This document shows positions 42,846 through 50,752 of a stretch of DNA of 64,000 nucleotides, piece by piece. The position numbers were made by a program, and so were the translations under genes. Numbering within the stretch: position 1 is the stretch's first letter; each line of letters opens with the position of its first letter. The stretch is from Bacteroidales bacterium (GTDB taxonomy: Bacteria > Bacteroidota > Bacteroidia > Bacteroidales > F082). The stretch lies in NCBI GenBank assembly GCA_023229135.1, contig JALNZT010000020.1, positions 1 through 64,000 on the forward strand, given 5' to 3'. The notes under the pieces are model-generated. The model saw nothing but the letters and a program-made list of their open reading frames with translations. It had not been told where the DNA came from and searched no databases.

Positions 42846-44366
42846 ATGAATACTATGAATACAAAAAAGAGAAGCCCTTGGGTTAACTGGACGCTGTTTA
42901 TCGTAACGCTGGCCGTTGTGTTTTTACTTGGCTTGCTGGTTTCCTCTATCACCGAGAGAAGGGCAGAAGCAATTTTTGCTTATAAACCCAAAGTGAAACT
43001 CAATGAATTTGAACCACGCAATGAGGTTTGGGGCAAAAACTATCCCAAGGAATACGAATCATACCGCAAAACACAGCAAACCGATTTTCGTACGCCGCAC
43101 GGAGGTAACGCCATGCGCGATGTGCTAGCTGAAAACCCCGAGATGATTGTGATGTGGGCAGGCTACGCCTTTGCAAAAGATTATAACCAGGGCAGAGGTC
43201 ACTCTTATGCTATAGATGACTTAGTCAATAGCCTCAGAACCGAAGGTCCATTAGCGCCGGATGAAGGCGGAATGCCAAGCACCTGCTGGACTTGCAAAGG
43301 GCCTGATGTGCCACGTTTGATGAATAGCTTAGGGGGTCCGGCCGAGTTTTATAAAGGGAAATGGGCAAAACATGGCGTTGAAATCACCAATTCTATTGGC
43401 TGTGCCGATTGCCATAACCCGGAAACAATGGATCTGGCTATTTCGCGCCCGGCACTTATTGAGGCTTTTGAAGCCCGTGGCAAAGATATTACACAAGCAA
43501 CCCACCAGGAAATGAGATCGCTGGTTTGTGCTCAGTGCCACGTTGAATATTATTTCAATAATGAGGATAAAGAAAATCGTCCTAACTACCTTACTTTTCC
43601 TTGGGTTAACGGATACCAGCCTGAAGATATGTTGAAATATTATGACGATATGGGCTTTACTGATTGGACACACAGCATTTCCAAAGCACCAATGCTCAAA
43701 GCACAGCATCCTGATTATGAAGTGTATTCTACAGGAATTCATGCAGAGCGTGGTGTCTCCTGCGCCGATTGCCATATGCCGTATGTTAGCGAAGGCGGAC
43801 TGAAATACTCAAACCACCACGTTACAACACCATTGAAATATATCTCACAGGCGTGCCAGACCTGCCATCGCGAAAGCGAAGGAACGCTGATGCAAAATGT
43901 TTACGACCGTCAGAATAAAGTGGCTGAGCTCAGAAAGCAAGCCGAGAAGCTGCTTACACGCGCCCATGTAGAGGCAGGATTGGCCTGGGAAAATGGGGCA
44001 ACCGAAAGTCAGATGAAAGATATTCTATATGATATCCGCGTAGGCCAATGGTACTGGGATTATGTGGCTGCCTCACATGGTGGTTCTTTCCATTCACCTG
44101 TTGAAAGCCTGAGAGTTTTGGGTAAATCAGTCAATGAATCACAAAATGCACGTATCAAACTGGCGCGCCTTTTGGCCAGCCAGGGCGTGAATATGGAAGT
44201 GGCTTATCCTGATATCTCCACCAAAGCTAAAGCACAGGAGTACATTGGCTTGCCGATGGAAAAGCTGCAAGCAGAAAAAGATAAATTCCTGAAAGAGATT
44301 GTTCCCGTTTGGAAGAAAAAGGCCGAAGAAAGAGAAGCCAAATACGATATAGTACTGAACGAGTAA
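42846..44366 (+). CDS. nrfA: NrfA, ammonia-forming cytochrome c nitrite reductase
   Basis: 506-residue pentaheme enzyme that reduces nitrite (also NO and hydroxylamine) to ammonium in the periplasm. An N-terminal signal anchor (about 11-34) is followed by the catalytic heme motif CWTCK (about residue 147) and four CxxCH motifs: CADCH, CAQCH, CADCH and CQTCH. The start may be at 42846 or 42855. No specialised heme lyase genes (nrfEFG) for the CxxCK site are adjacent. A terminator follows. Confidence 0.96.
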   Translation: MNTMNTKKRSPWVNWTLFIVTLAVVFLLGLLVSSITERRAEAIFAYKPKVKLNEFEPRNEVWGKNYPKEYESYRKTQQTDFRTPHGGNAMRDVLAENPEMIVMWAGYAFAKDYNQGRGHSYAIDDLVNSLRTEGPLAPDEGGMPSTCWTCKGPDVPRLMNSLGGPAEFYKGKWAKHGVEITNSIGCADCHNPETMDLAISRPALIEAFEARGKDITQATHQEMRSLVCAQCHVEYYFNNEDKENRPNYLTFPWVNGYQPEDMLKYYDDMGFTDWTHSISKAPMLKAQHPDYEVYSTGIHAERGVSCADCHMPYVSEGGLKYSNHHVTTPLKYISQACQTCHRESEGTLMQNVYDRQNKVAELRKQAEKLLTRAHVEAGLAWENGATESQMKDILYDIRVGQWYWDYVAASHGGSFHSPVESLRVLGKSVNESQNARIKLARLLASQGVNMEVAYPDISTKAKAQEYIGLPMEKLQAEKDKFLKEIVPVWKKKAEEREAKYDIVLNE

Positions 44367-44394
44367 TGATTTCCTGATTTTGTTTAACAGAATA

Positions 44395-44430
44395 ATCCCG
44401 GGTTTTAGCAATAAAATCCGGGATTTTTTC
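44395..44430 (+). terminator. Rho-independent terminator after nrfA
   Basis: AATCCCGG (44395-44402) pairs with CCGGGATT (44419-44426), extended by TTTT/AAAA inside, and is followed by T residues. Confidence 0.85.
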
Positions 44431-44857
44431 ATGGATAAGGTTTTGACGAAAGCCATTGTTTGTTTTGTCGATTTTGTAAAAGTAAGAATCAACAATTGGT
44501 GGGCTTTATCAAATTCGTGAAGTTGCGAGCATGAATTTGAAAACTTTGCACTAAAGACATTTGAACTCTATCTCCTAAAGTCTGGTTTTCAGTTCCGAGA
44601 TTTAGTTTTAGAGAGATTAAAACGCTAAAATTCAAAGCCTAATGGCTACAGAATAAATCCAATTTTTCTTTCACGAAAATGAAAAATTCAGATATCCTGA
44701 CCCATTATCAGATAATCAGTTTGCTAACAGTTTTTATTCGTAAAATACAATTGTCGTTGATAAAAATTTACCAGGTCTTGCTGAAGATATTATTTCGCTT
44801 TTCCTTGATGAAAAGCTAGCAAAAATCAAGTGTGTGCGAAGCTATCCTCCCACGCGC

Positions 44858-45020
44858 TAAAAAACAGCGGAAAACTATGCAAGGTTGGGTATAACGCAAT
44901 GCCTTTATATGCTGTGCTTTGAAAATATTTTCGGGTATTAAGTTTCTATTCAAACTTTTTGTGGGCATTGCATTATACTAACAGCCTTTTGGGCTGCCTT
45001 GCATGTTTTCCTGCTGTTTT
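44858..45020. repeat. Long nested inverted repeat with attC-like core
   Basis: Outer arms at about 44860-44884 and 44996-45020 (AAAAACAGC-GGAAAAC-ATGCAAGG type) pair with two small differences. Inside, GTATAACGCAATGCC (44889-44903) pairs with GGCATTGCATTATAC (44964-44978) with one mismatch around a 60-base loop. Confidence 0.75.
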
Positions 45021-45529
45021 TCATCGCCCAGGCCAAGCGCACGCTCGCCGCACACACGAGGCCTCCGCTCCTGACCCGTTGTGAGCTGGGCTTTGGTTTT
45101 TTGGTGAGTGATGTTTTGTGTATTTACTTCATTTCAAGCTTCAGAGAGGCGTAATCTTTATAGAAAAGGATATAGAATACGAAAATAGAGCTCCGTAGGT
45201 TCGACACCATAACGGAAAATGTTGGCAGGGCTAAAGCCCGATTTGTCCTTAAAAACTTTATTTGTGCGACAATATAGTTCACGAAAGGTCAGGAGTTCTG
45301 AAATTAAACCAAAATAGTGTGCCATTGGAACGCTTGTTTTCTGCTTTGATACAACTTCATTGCTTGAGTTTATAGCCTCATCAGGACTCATTTTTTCTAT
45401 TACAGCTAACTCAGCATTATGTAATGGTACTACATATCCAAAAAAAACCTTACTTTGCAGATAATTCAGCCCATTCGTTTGTCGCAAGGGCATCTCACGT
45501 TTTGTATAATGTAAATTAATTTTTGCTGC

Positions 45530-47200
45530 ATGCTTCGTACTTACGCTATTTACTGTGAAAACACGCATACCGAAAAGAATTATCCTTTCGGTACCACGCT
45601 TGCTGAAATTGCTGCCGATCAGAATGTTGACCTGGGATTTCCCATTCTGGGTGCTATGGTCAATAATTCTCTGAAGGAGTTGACTTATATGGTGTATAAG
45701 CCAAAAACGGTCTTCTTTATTGGCTTTCCGCATAATGACGGACAGCGTATGTATCTGCGCTCTCTCTCCATGGTCTTATTCAAGGCAGCGCATGACCTAT
45801 ATCCTGATCATAAACTAAAAGTTCAGCACTCGGTTTCCGGTGGTTTGTATTGTGAGGTAACTAACCATAAAAAACCAGGCCCTTTACCCGAAATAGTAGC
45901 GCGTCTGCGGCACCGTATGACGGAGATTATCGCGCAGGATATCCCTTTTGAAAGGGATGAAATCAGAACAGATGAGGCGCTTAAAATTTTTGAAAGTTTC
46001 AATCTCGAAGATAAATGTACGCTGATGCGTACCCGGCGTCAGTTTTACAGTTCGGTATACAGGCTGGATGATGTGGTCAACTATTTTTACGGATATTTAG
46101 TGCCTTCCACGGCTTACCTGAATAATTTTGGACTGGAGGAATACTACAAAGGAATGTTATTGGTGATGCCCGAAAAGCACAATCCAAATCAACTGGTTAA
46201 AGTGGTGGATCAGCCCAAGTTGTTCGAGATTTTCAAAGAATATAAAGATTGGCTCGAAATTGTCGGTGTGCCACATATAGGCCAGTTGAATCAGTTGGTT
46301 TTGACTGATAAATCCGGTGGTATCATTAAGGTTGCGGAAGCTTTGCAGGAGAAAAAAGTGGCTCAGATTGCCGATATGGTTCAGCACAGAAAAGAGGTGA
46401 AAGTAGTTTTTGTGTCAGGACCATCCTCATCGGGAAAGACCACTTTCGCAAAACGTTTGTCGGTTCAATTGTGGGTGCTGGGTTATAAACCCATTGTGAT
46501 TTCTATGGATAATTATTTTGTGGATCGCGAACACACCCCGCTTGATGCTAATGGAGATTATGATTTTGAAAGCCCCAACGCCATTGACGTTGAGCTTTTA
46601 AATGCTAACCTGAATGATCTGTTTGCAGGAAAAGAGATTGATTTGCCTAAATTTTCTTTTGTCGATGGCAAACGCTTTTTTGATGGCACAAAACTCAAGC
46701 TGGAAGATAACGCCATCTTGGTGATTGAGGGTATTCACGCATTGAACCCGCTGATATCGAAGTCTATTTTGGCAAAACGCATGATGAAGGTGTATGTGTC
46801 CGCTCTTACATCAATTCGTATCGACTCCAATAACAATATCCCCACCAATGAGAACCGCTTAATCAGACGGATAGTGCGCGATAGCAGGTATCGGGGCTAT
46901 TCGGCACTCGATACCATGCGCCGCTGGCCCAGCGTGCGGCTTGGCGAAGAAAAGCATATTTTCCCTTATCAGGAAGAAGCTGATGTGATGTTTAACACTG
47001 CCTTGGTGTATGAGCTTGGCGTGTTGCGCCGCTATGCCGAGCCGTTGTTAAAAGAAGTGCCTCCTATCGCGCGCGAATATTCGGAAGCCCAACGGCTGTT
47101 AAAATTCCTCTCTTATGTGATTCCTATTGACGAAAAGGAAATACCGCCTACCTCCATACTGCGTGAGTTTTTGGATGGCAGCAGTTTTGACTATTCGTAG
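45530..47200 (+). CDS. TGS/ThrRS-like nucleoside (uridine-type) kinase
   Basis: 556 residues. A TGS-like domain (about 3-60) and a ThrRS second-additional-domain-like region (about 65-210) precede a uridine kinase/phosphoribulokinase domain with Walker A GPSSSGKT at 297-304 and the substrate region SMDNYFVDREHTPLD. This fused architecture is widespread in Bacteroidetes and Firmicutes. The kinase part is intact; the role of the tRNA-synthetase-like part is unknown. The last bases, encoding the C-terminus, are duplicated downstream at 48311-48369. Confidence 0.88.
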   Translation: MLRTYAIYCENTHTEKNYPFGTTLAEIAADQNVDLGFPILGAMVNNSLKELTYMVYKPKTVFFIGFPHNDGQRMYLRSLSMVLFKAAHDLYPDHKLKVQHSVSGGLYCEVTNHKKPGPLPEIVARLRHRMTEIIAQDIPFERDEIRTDEALKIFESFNLEDKCTLMRTRRQFYSSVYRLDDVVNYFYGYLVPSTAYLNNFGLEEYYKGMLLVMPEKHNPNQLVKVVDQPKLFEIFKEYKDWLEIVGVPHIGQLNQLVLTDKSGGIIKVAEALQEKKVAQIADMVQHRKEVKVVFVSGPSSSGKTTFAKRLSVQLWVLGYKPIVISMDNYFVDREHTPLDANGDYDFESPNAIDVELLNANLNDLFAGKEIDLPKFSFVDGKRFFDGTKLKLEDNAILVIEGIHALNPLISKSILAKRMMKVYVSALTSIRIDSNNNIPTNENRLIRRIVRDSRYRGYSALDTMRRWPSVRLGEEKHIFPYQEEADVMFNTALVYELGVLRRYAEPLLKEVPPIAREYSEAQRLLKFLSYVIPIDEKEIPPTSILREFLDGSSFDYS

Positions 47201-47242
47201 AAGAACGTGCTGCTCGGCGAAGTCTGCGGCTTCGTCGTTAGA
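47184..47242. repeat. 59-bp direct repeat, left copy (3' end of the kinase gene)
   Basis: Matches 48311-48369 at 56 of 59 positions. It covers the last codons and stop of the kinase gene and contains the hairpin GGCGAAGTC-tgc-GGCTTCGTC. Confidence 0.9.
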
Positions 47243-47364
47243 TACGATACAAAGCAGGCGTTTTAAAGACAGCGAGTATATTATACATTTTTAATTTTAT
47301 ACGACGTAGTTGTGCTTCATGCTCCGAAGACGCAGTGGCAAAAGGAATTGGCATTAAAAATGAG

Positions 47365-47372
47365 TATATTTG
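47365..47372 (+). promoter_or_regulatory. Candidate -7 box for fic
   Basis: TATATTTG, exact TAnnTTTG match 21 bases before the fic start. Confidence 0.4.
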
Positions 47373-47393
47373 TGCTAAATTTAATTTGATTTA

Positions 47394-48155
47394 ATGAGAA
47401 TAACTGAAAGAAAATATTTTGACACATATAAGGATCTAATTGGAAATGAAATTTCTAAATTGATTAAAGATTTTGATTTTTCGGAAAATCGTGGTGGATT
47501 TGAGTATTTGACAAAATCTTCAGCTGTTTATTCATTAAATATTGAAGGAAATAGTATCGATTTGAACTCTTACATGAATTATGAAATGAACAAGGACAAG
47601 TTCAAGGTAGGAAAGGAAATTGAAGAAATAGAGGATTTAATTGAAGCATACGGATTTGCACAGAACAATAAGCTGAATGAGAAAAATCTATTGAATTGTC
47701 ATAAAATATTTTCAGACACTTTGTTGATAAGAAGCAAAAGAGGAAAATATAGAATCGAACAGGTTGGAGTTTTTGGGAAATCAGGATTAGTATATATGGC
47801 TGTTGAACCAGAATTTGTAGAGAAAGAGATGAAAGTGTTTTTCCAAGACATAACTGAACTAATTTCCTCTGACCTTAACGAAATAGAAGTTTTTTATTAT
47901 GCTTCATTGATTCATCTGCGATTTGCACATATACACCCATTTAGAGACGGAAATGGAAGAGCTGCAAGGTTAATTGAGAAATGGTTTGTTGCCATGAAAT
48001 TAGGACGGGATTTTTGGAAACTGCCATCTGAAGAATTTTATAAGAAGCACCAAGCTTATTATTATGAAACAATCAATCTCGGGCTTAATTTTTATGAACT
48101 GAATTACGATAAATGTATCAGATTTTTGGAAATGTTACCAAAATGTCTGAAATAA
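47394..48155 (+). CDS. Fic family protein (class II, N-terminal inhibitory motif)
   Basis: 253 residues. The core motif HPFRDGNGR (about 181-189) is complete, so adenylyl transfer or related chemistry is possible. An N-terminal inhibitory motif S-x3-E-G (Ser47, Glu51, Gly52 in YSLNIEGNSI) should block ATP binding in the resting state. It sits between the two copies of a 59-bp repeat and directly before an attC-like hairpin, which suggests recent arrival. Target unknown. Confidence 0.9.
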   Translation: MRITERKYFDTYKDLIGNEISKLIKDFDFSENRGGFEYLTKSSAVYSLNIEGNSIDLNSYMNYEMNKDKFKVGKEIEEIEDLIEAYGFAQNNKLNEKNLLNCHKIFSDTLLIRSKRGKYRIEQVGVFGKSGLVYMAVEPEFVEKEMKVFFQDITELISSDLNEIEVFYYASLIHLRFAHIHPFRDGNGRAARLIEKWFVAMKLGRDFWKLPSEEFYKKHQAYYYETINLGLNFYELNYDKCIRFLEMLPKCLK

Positions 48156-48170
48156 AGCACGAAAGCACAG

Positions 48171-48290
48171 CAAAGTGTATAAATCATTGGGCAATAAGTG
48201 GTTAAAATGAAATTTAGAGCAATAAATAAAATTTACGGTAAACTGAAAGTGAAGTGTTTCGAAATGCCCAACGCTTCATACACCAACCGT
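48171..48290. repeat. 120-bp attC-like repeat, copy A
   Basis: Identical to 62043-62162 at 119 of 120 positions. Arms GTGTATAAATCATTGGGCA (48175-48193) and TGCCCAACGCTTCATACAC (48265-48283) pair at 16 of 19 positions around 71 bases. It follows the fic stop by 15 bases. Confidence 0.92.
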
Positions 48291-48310
48291 ATAAACTATG
48301 CCGAGCGGTG

Positions 48311-48369
48311 GTTTTGACTATTCGCAGAAGAACGTGCTGCTCGGCGAAGTCTGCGACTTCGTCGTCAGA
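48311..48369. repeat. 59-bp direct repeat, right copy
   Basis: Three differences from 47184-47242; the stop TAG of the kinase is CAG here. A shorter relative of its hairpin (CTCGGCGAA...CTTCGTTA) lies at about 63476-63501. Confidence 0.9.
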
Positions 48370-48372
48370 AAT

Positions 48373-48552
48373 TTATTTCGTTTTATCGTAGCTGTACTTC
48401 GCGTAAAATGGAATAAAAACAAGTGCAATTCCGGCAAGACCGACAATCAACAAAACCGTAGCACCTTGGTAGTGCAGCAGTTTGAACAAGACCGATAATA
48501 CGCTAATAGAGCCAAAAAATGCTCCTGAAATAAAGGCTATTTTTTTAATCAT
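48373..48552 (-). CDS. Small two-helix membrane protein (GldL-like)
   Basis: 59 residues: MIKKIAFISGAFFGSISVL then FKLLHYQGATVLLIVGLAG and IALVFIPFYAKYSYDKTK. The pattern of a first helix, LFKLxHxxGA and a second helix ending at FIPFY resembles the short GldL-related proteins of Bacteroidetes, which keep the N-terminal membrane part of the gliding-motor protein GldL. No other gliding or type IX genes are near. It is too short for most gene finders' default cut-offs. It lies 26 bases upstream of the VOC lipoprotein gene's stop codon side, on the same strand. Confidence 0.7.
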   Translation of the reverse strand: MIKKIAFISGAFFGSISVLSVLFKLLHYQGATVLLIVGLAGIALVFIPFYAKYSYDKTK

Positions 48553-48577
48553 ATCTACGGGTTTTGGGATTTAGTGT

Positions 48578-49150
48578 TTATTTTGTCGTCTTTCCGCCCA
48601 TTGCCGTGAAAACGCTGTCAACCGGTTCCCACAGCTCTATTTTGTTGCCATCGGCATCCATGATATGGACAAACTTGCCATACTCGAAGCTTTCAATCTC
48701 ATCGAGGATTTTTACCTTGTTGGCTTTTAACTGTTCAACCAGCCCTTCAATATTCTGCACCCGGTAGTTGACCATAAATTCTTTTTTCGAGGGCGCGAAA
48801 TACTCACTTCCATTGCTGAAAGGACTCCACTGAAGATAGTTAATCTCATTGGGCCGGTGGGCATTCCTGAACTCGAAACTCGAGCCCCACTCATTGGTTT
48901 CCAGCCCCAGGTTTTCAGCATACCATGCTTTTGTCTTTTCGGGATCGTCAGAGAAAAAGAAAATGCCGCCAATTCCGGTTACTTTGGGCGTGGAATCGTT
49001 GGTTAGCTTTGGTTGTTCCGGGGTTTTATTTTGTTCATTAATATTCATAGTGTTGTCAGTGTTGTCAATTTTGGAGTTGCAGGCTGCAAAAACGGCAAGC
49101 ATTAATAAAAGCTTAAAAACGCTGTTCTTCCGGTTTATTTTAGATGCCAT
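48578..49150 (-). CDS. VOC-family (glyoxalase-like) lipoprotein
   Basis: 190 residues. A lipoprotein signal peptide (lipobox FAAC, Cys about 24) and a polar linker precede a VOC domain (about 58-185): GIGGIFFFSDDPEKTKAWYAENLGLETNEWG ... GKFVHIMDADGNKIELWEP. VOC proteins are metal-dependent isomerases, dioxygenases or resistance proteins; an exported lipidated form is less common. Function unknown. Confidence 0.82.
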   Translation of the reverse strand: MASKINRKNSVFKLLLMLAVFAACNSKIDNTDNTMNINEQNKTPEQPKLTNDSTPKVTGIGGIFFFSDDPEKTKAWYAENLGLETNEWGSSFEFRNAHRPNEINYLQWSPFSNGSEYFAPSKKEFMVNYRVQNIEGLVEQLKANKVKILDEIESFEYGKFVHIMDADGNKIELWEPVDSVFTAMGGKTTK

Positions 49151-49316
49151 AAATTCAATGATGTTAACACGAAAAATTCATTAATTTTTCCTGTCTCCAA
49201 AAGTAAATCAATAATTTCAATCAGGCCGCCGATTAAGATTGGCAGTATCATTTTTTTTAGAAAAAAAGATGTCAAGCGTTTTTCTGAAATTAGTTTTTTT
49301 GCAAACGACAAAAGTT

Positions 49317-49324
49317 TAGCTTTG
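49317..49324 (+). promoter_or_regulatory. Candidate -7 box for the dipeptidase gene
   Basis: TAGCTTTG matches TAnnTTTG, 18 bases before the start codon. Confidence 0.4.
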
Positions 49325-49342
49325 TGATTCAAATCAAATCCC

Positions 49343-50560
49343 ATGCAGCAGATAAAAGATTTTGGTGCAGTTGTGCTTTTCATTATGACAAGCTTTTCGC
49401 TTTTGGCGCAACAAAACACCGACAACGTAAGCCAATTTCACCAACAATTATTAACCCTCGACAGCCATACCGATACGCCTTTGAGGCTGAGCCGCAGCAA
49501 TTTTGATATTGGAATAAAAAATGATGCACGCGATGGCGGCGGAAAAATTGACTTCCCGCGCATGAAAGAAGGCGGGCTTGATGCGGTATTTTTCGCGGTT
49601 TTTATTGGCCAGGGCGATCGCGATGAAGCTTCCAATTTGAAAGCGAAACAGCAGGCACTGAAAATTTTTGACGATATTGACCTTGCGCTAAAAACCTATC
49701 CCGAAATGGCCTCACTGGCTTTGGCGAGCAAGGATGCCGAACGCATTAACAAGGAGGGTAAACTGGCCATTTTTATTGGCGTTGAAAACGGATATCCTGT
49801 TGGCAAAGACATCAGGATGGTGGAAACTTTATACGATCGGGGTGCACGTTATATTACGCTTTCACATTCGTATAATAATGATATTTGCGATTCCTCAACG
49901 GATGAAAAAGGCCCTGAGCATGGCGGCTTATCGCCTTTTGGTGAGGAGGTGGTGCGCGAGATGAACCGGCTGGGCATGATGGTTGACGTAAGCCATATTT
50001 CTGATGCAGCCTTTTTTGATGTGATAGCGCTTACAGAACAGCCTGTAATTGCTTCGCATTCAAACGCCCGCGCTATTTGCGATCATCCACGAAATATGAC
50101 CGACGAAATGCTTTTGGCCTTAAAAGAAAATGGTGGCGTGGCACAGTTGTGTGTGTTGAGCAGTTATGTGAAGACCATGCCCGAAAATCCGGTGCGTGAT
50201 AGTGCTTTTGCTGTTGTGCGCCAGAAGTTTAACGGCTTTAAAGACCTTGACGATGAACAAATGCAGCAGGCCCGCGAAGCTTGGTACGCAACAGATCAGC
50301 AGTTTCCGGCCGTGCTGGCTTCAGTTGCTGATTTAGTTGATCACGTTGACCATATCGTCAACTTGATAGGAATAGATTACGTTGGAATCGGTACCGACTT
50401 TGATGGGGGCGGGGCTTTATCAGATTGTTATGATGTAACTGAAATTGTGAATATTACACGCGAACTATTGCGTCGTGGTTATTCCGAAGCCGATATACAG
50501 AAAATCTGGAGCGGGAATTTTCTACGGGTTTTTGCAGCTGTTGAAGCGGGAGCCATTTAG
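49343..50560 (+). CDS. Membrane dipeptidase (M19 renal-dipeptidase family)
   Basis: 405 residues with a signal peptide ending SLLAQQ. Metal ligands of family M19 are visible: His/Asp in LDSHTDTP, Glu in IGVENGYPVG, His in VDVSHISD, His in IASHSNARAICDHPRN, and Asp in GIGTDFDGGG. Exported zinc dipeptidase, probably for periplasmic peptide breakdown. Confidence 0.92.
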   Translation: MQQIKDFGAVVLFIMTSFSLLAQQNTDNVSQFHQQLLTLDSHTDTPLRLSRSNFDIGIKNDARDGGGKIDFPRMKEGGLDAVFFAVFIGQGDRDEASNLKAKQQALKIFDDIDLALKTYPEMASLALASKDAERINKEGKLAIFIGVENGYPVGKDIRMVETLYDRGARYITLSHSYNNDICDSSTDEKGPEHGGLSPFGEEVVREMNRLGMMVDVSHISDAAFFDVIALTEQPVIASHSNARAICDHPRNMTDEMLLALKENGGVAQLCVLSSYVKTMPENPVRDSAFAVVRQKFNGFKDLDDEQMQQAREAWYATDQQFPAVLASVADLVDHVDHIVNLIGIDYVGIGTDFDGGGALSDCYDVTEIVNITRELLRRGYSEADIQKIWSGNFLRVFAAVEAGAI

Positions 50561-50752
50561 GCTATTCTTTATATCACAGTTAATTGAAATATTTTCATAA
50601 GTTTGTAGAGCAGATTAAAAACAGCATACCAGATGAGGAAGTCAGCTAAAATATTTCTTGTTGATACCCACATCAATATGCTGAAGATATACGAAATTGC
50701 GTGTATATGCACGTTATGGGTAATACAAAAAGAACAGAGATAACTAAAAATA

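Larger units (their letters stand above)
44367..45529. other. Gene-poor region with remnants and repeats
   Basis: After the nrfA terminator no intact gene is seen for 1.1 kb. A plus-strand frame at about 44663-44860 (…NTIVVDKNLPGLAEDIISLF…, interrupted by a TAA at 44741) looks like the decayed end of a gene. The nested repeat follows. Positions 45158-45525 are open on the minus strand but contain repeat-like strings (GAGCTCCGTAGG at 45188-45199, GGGCTAAAGCCC at 45229-45240), so I take them as repeat and remnant sequence. Confidence 0.5.

Noticed and set aside
45158..45733. 191-codon minus-strand ORF
   Set aside because: Its first 200 bases are antisense to the well-supported nucleoside kinase gene, and the rest contains repeat-like strings; no family could be recognised with confidence.
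48298..48498. 66-codon plus-strand ORF after the 120-bp repeat
   Set aside because: It is built from the 59-bp duplication followed by the antisense of the small GldL-like gene; the minus-strand gene is the better explanation.
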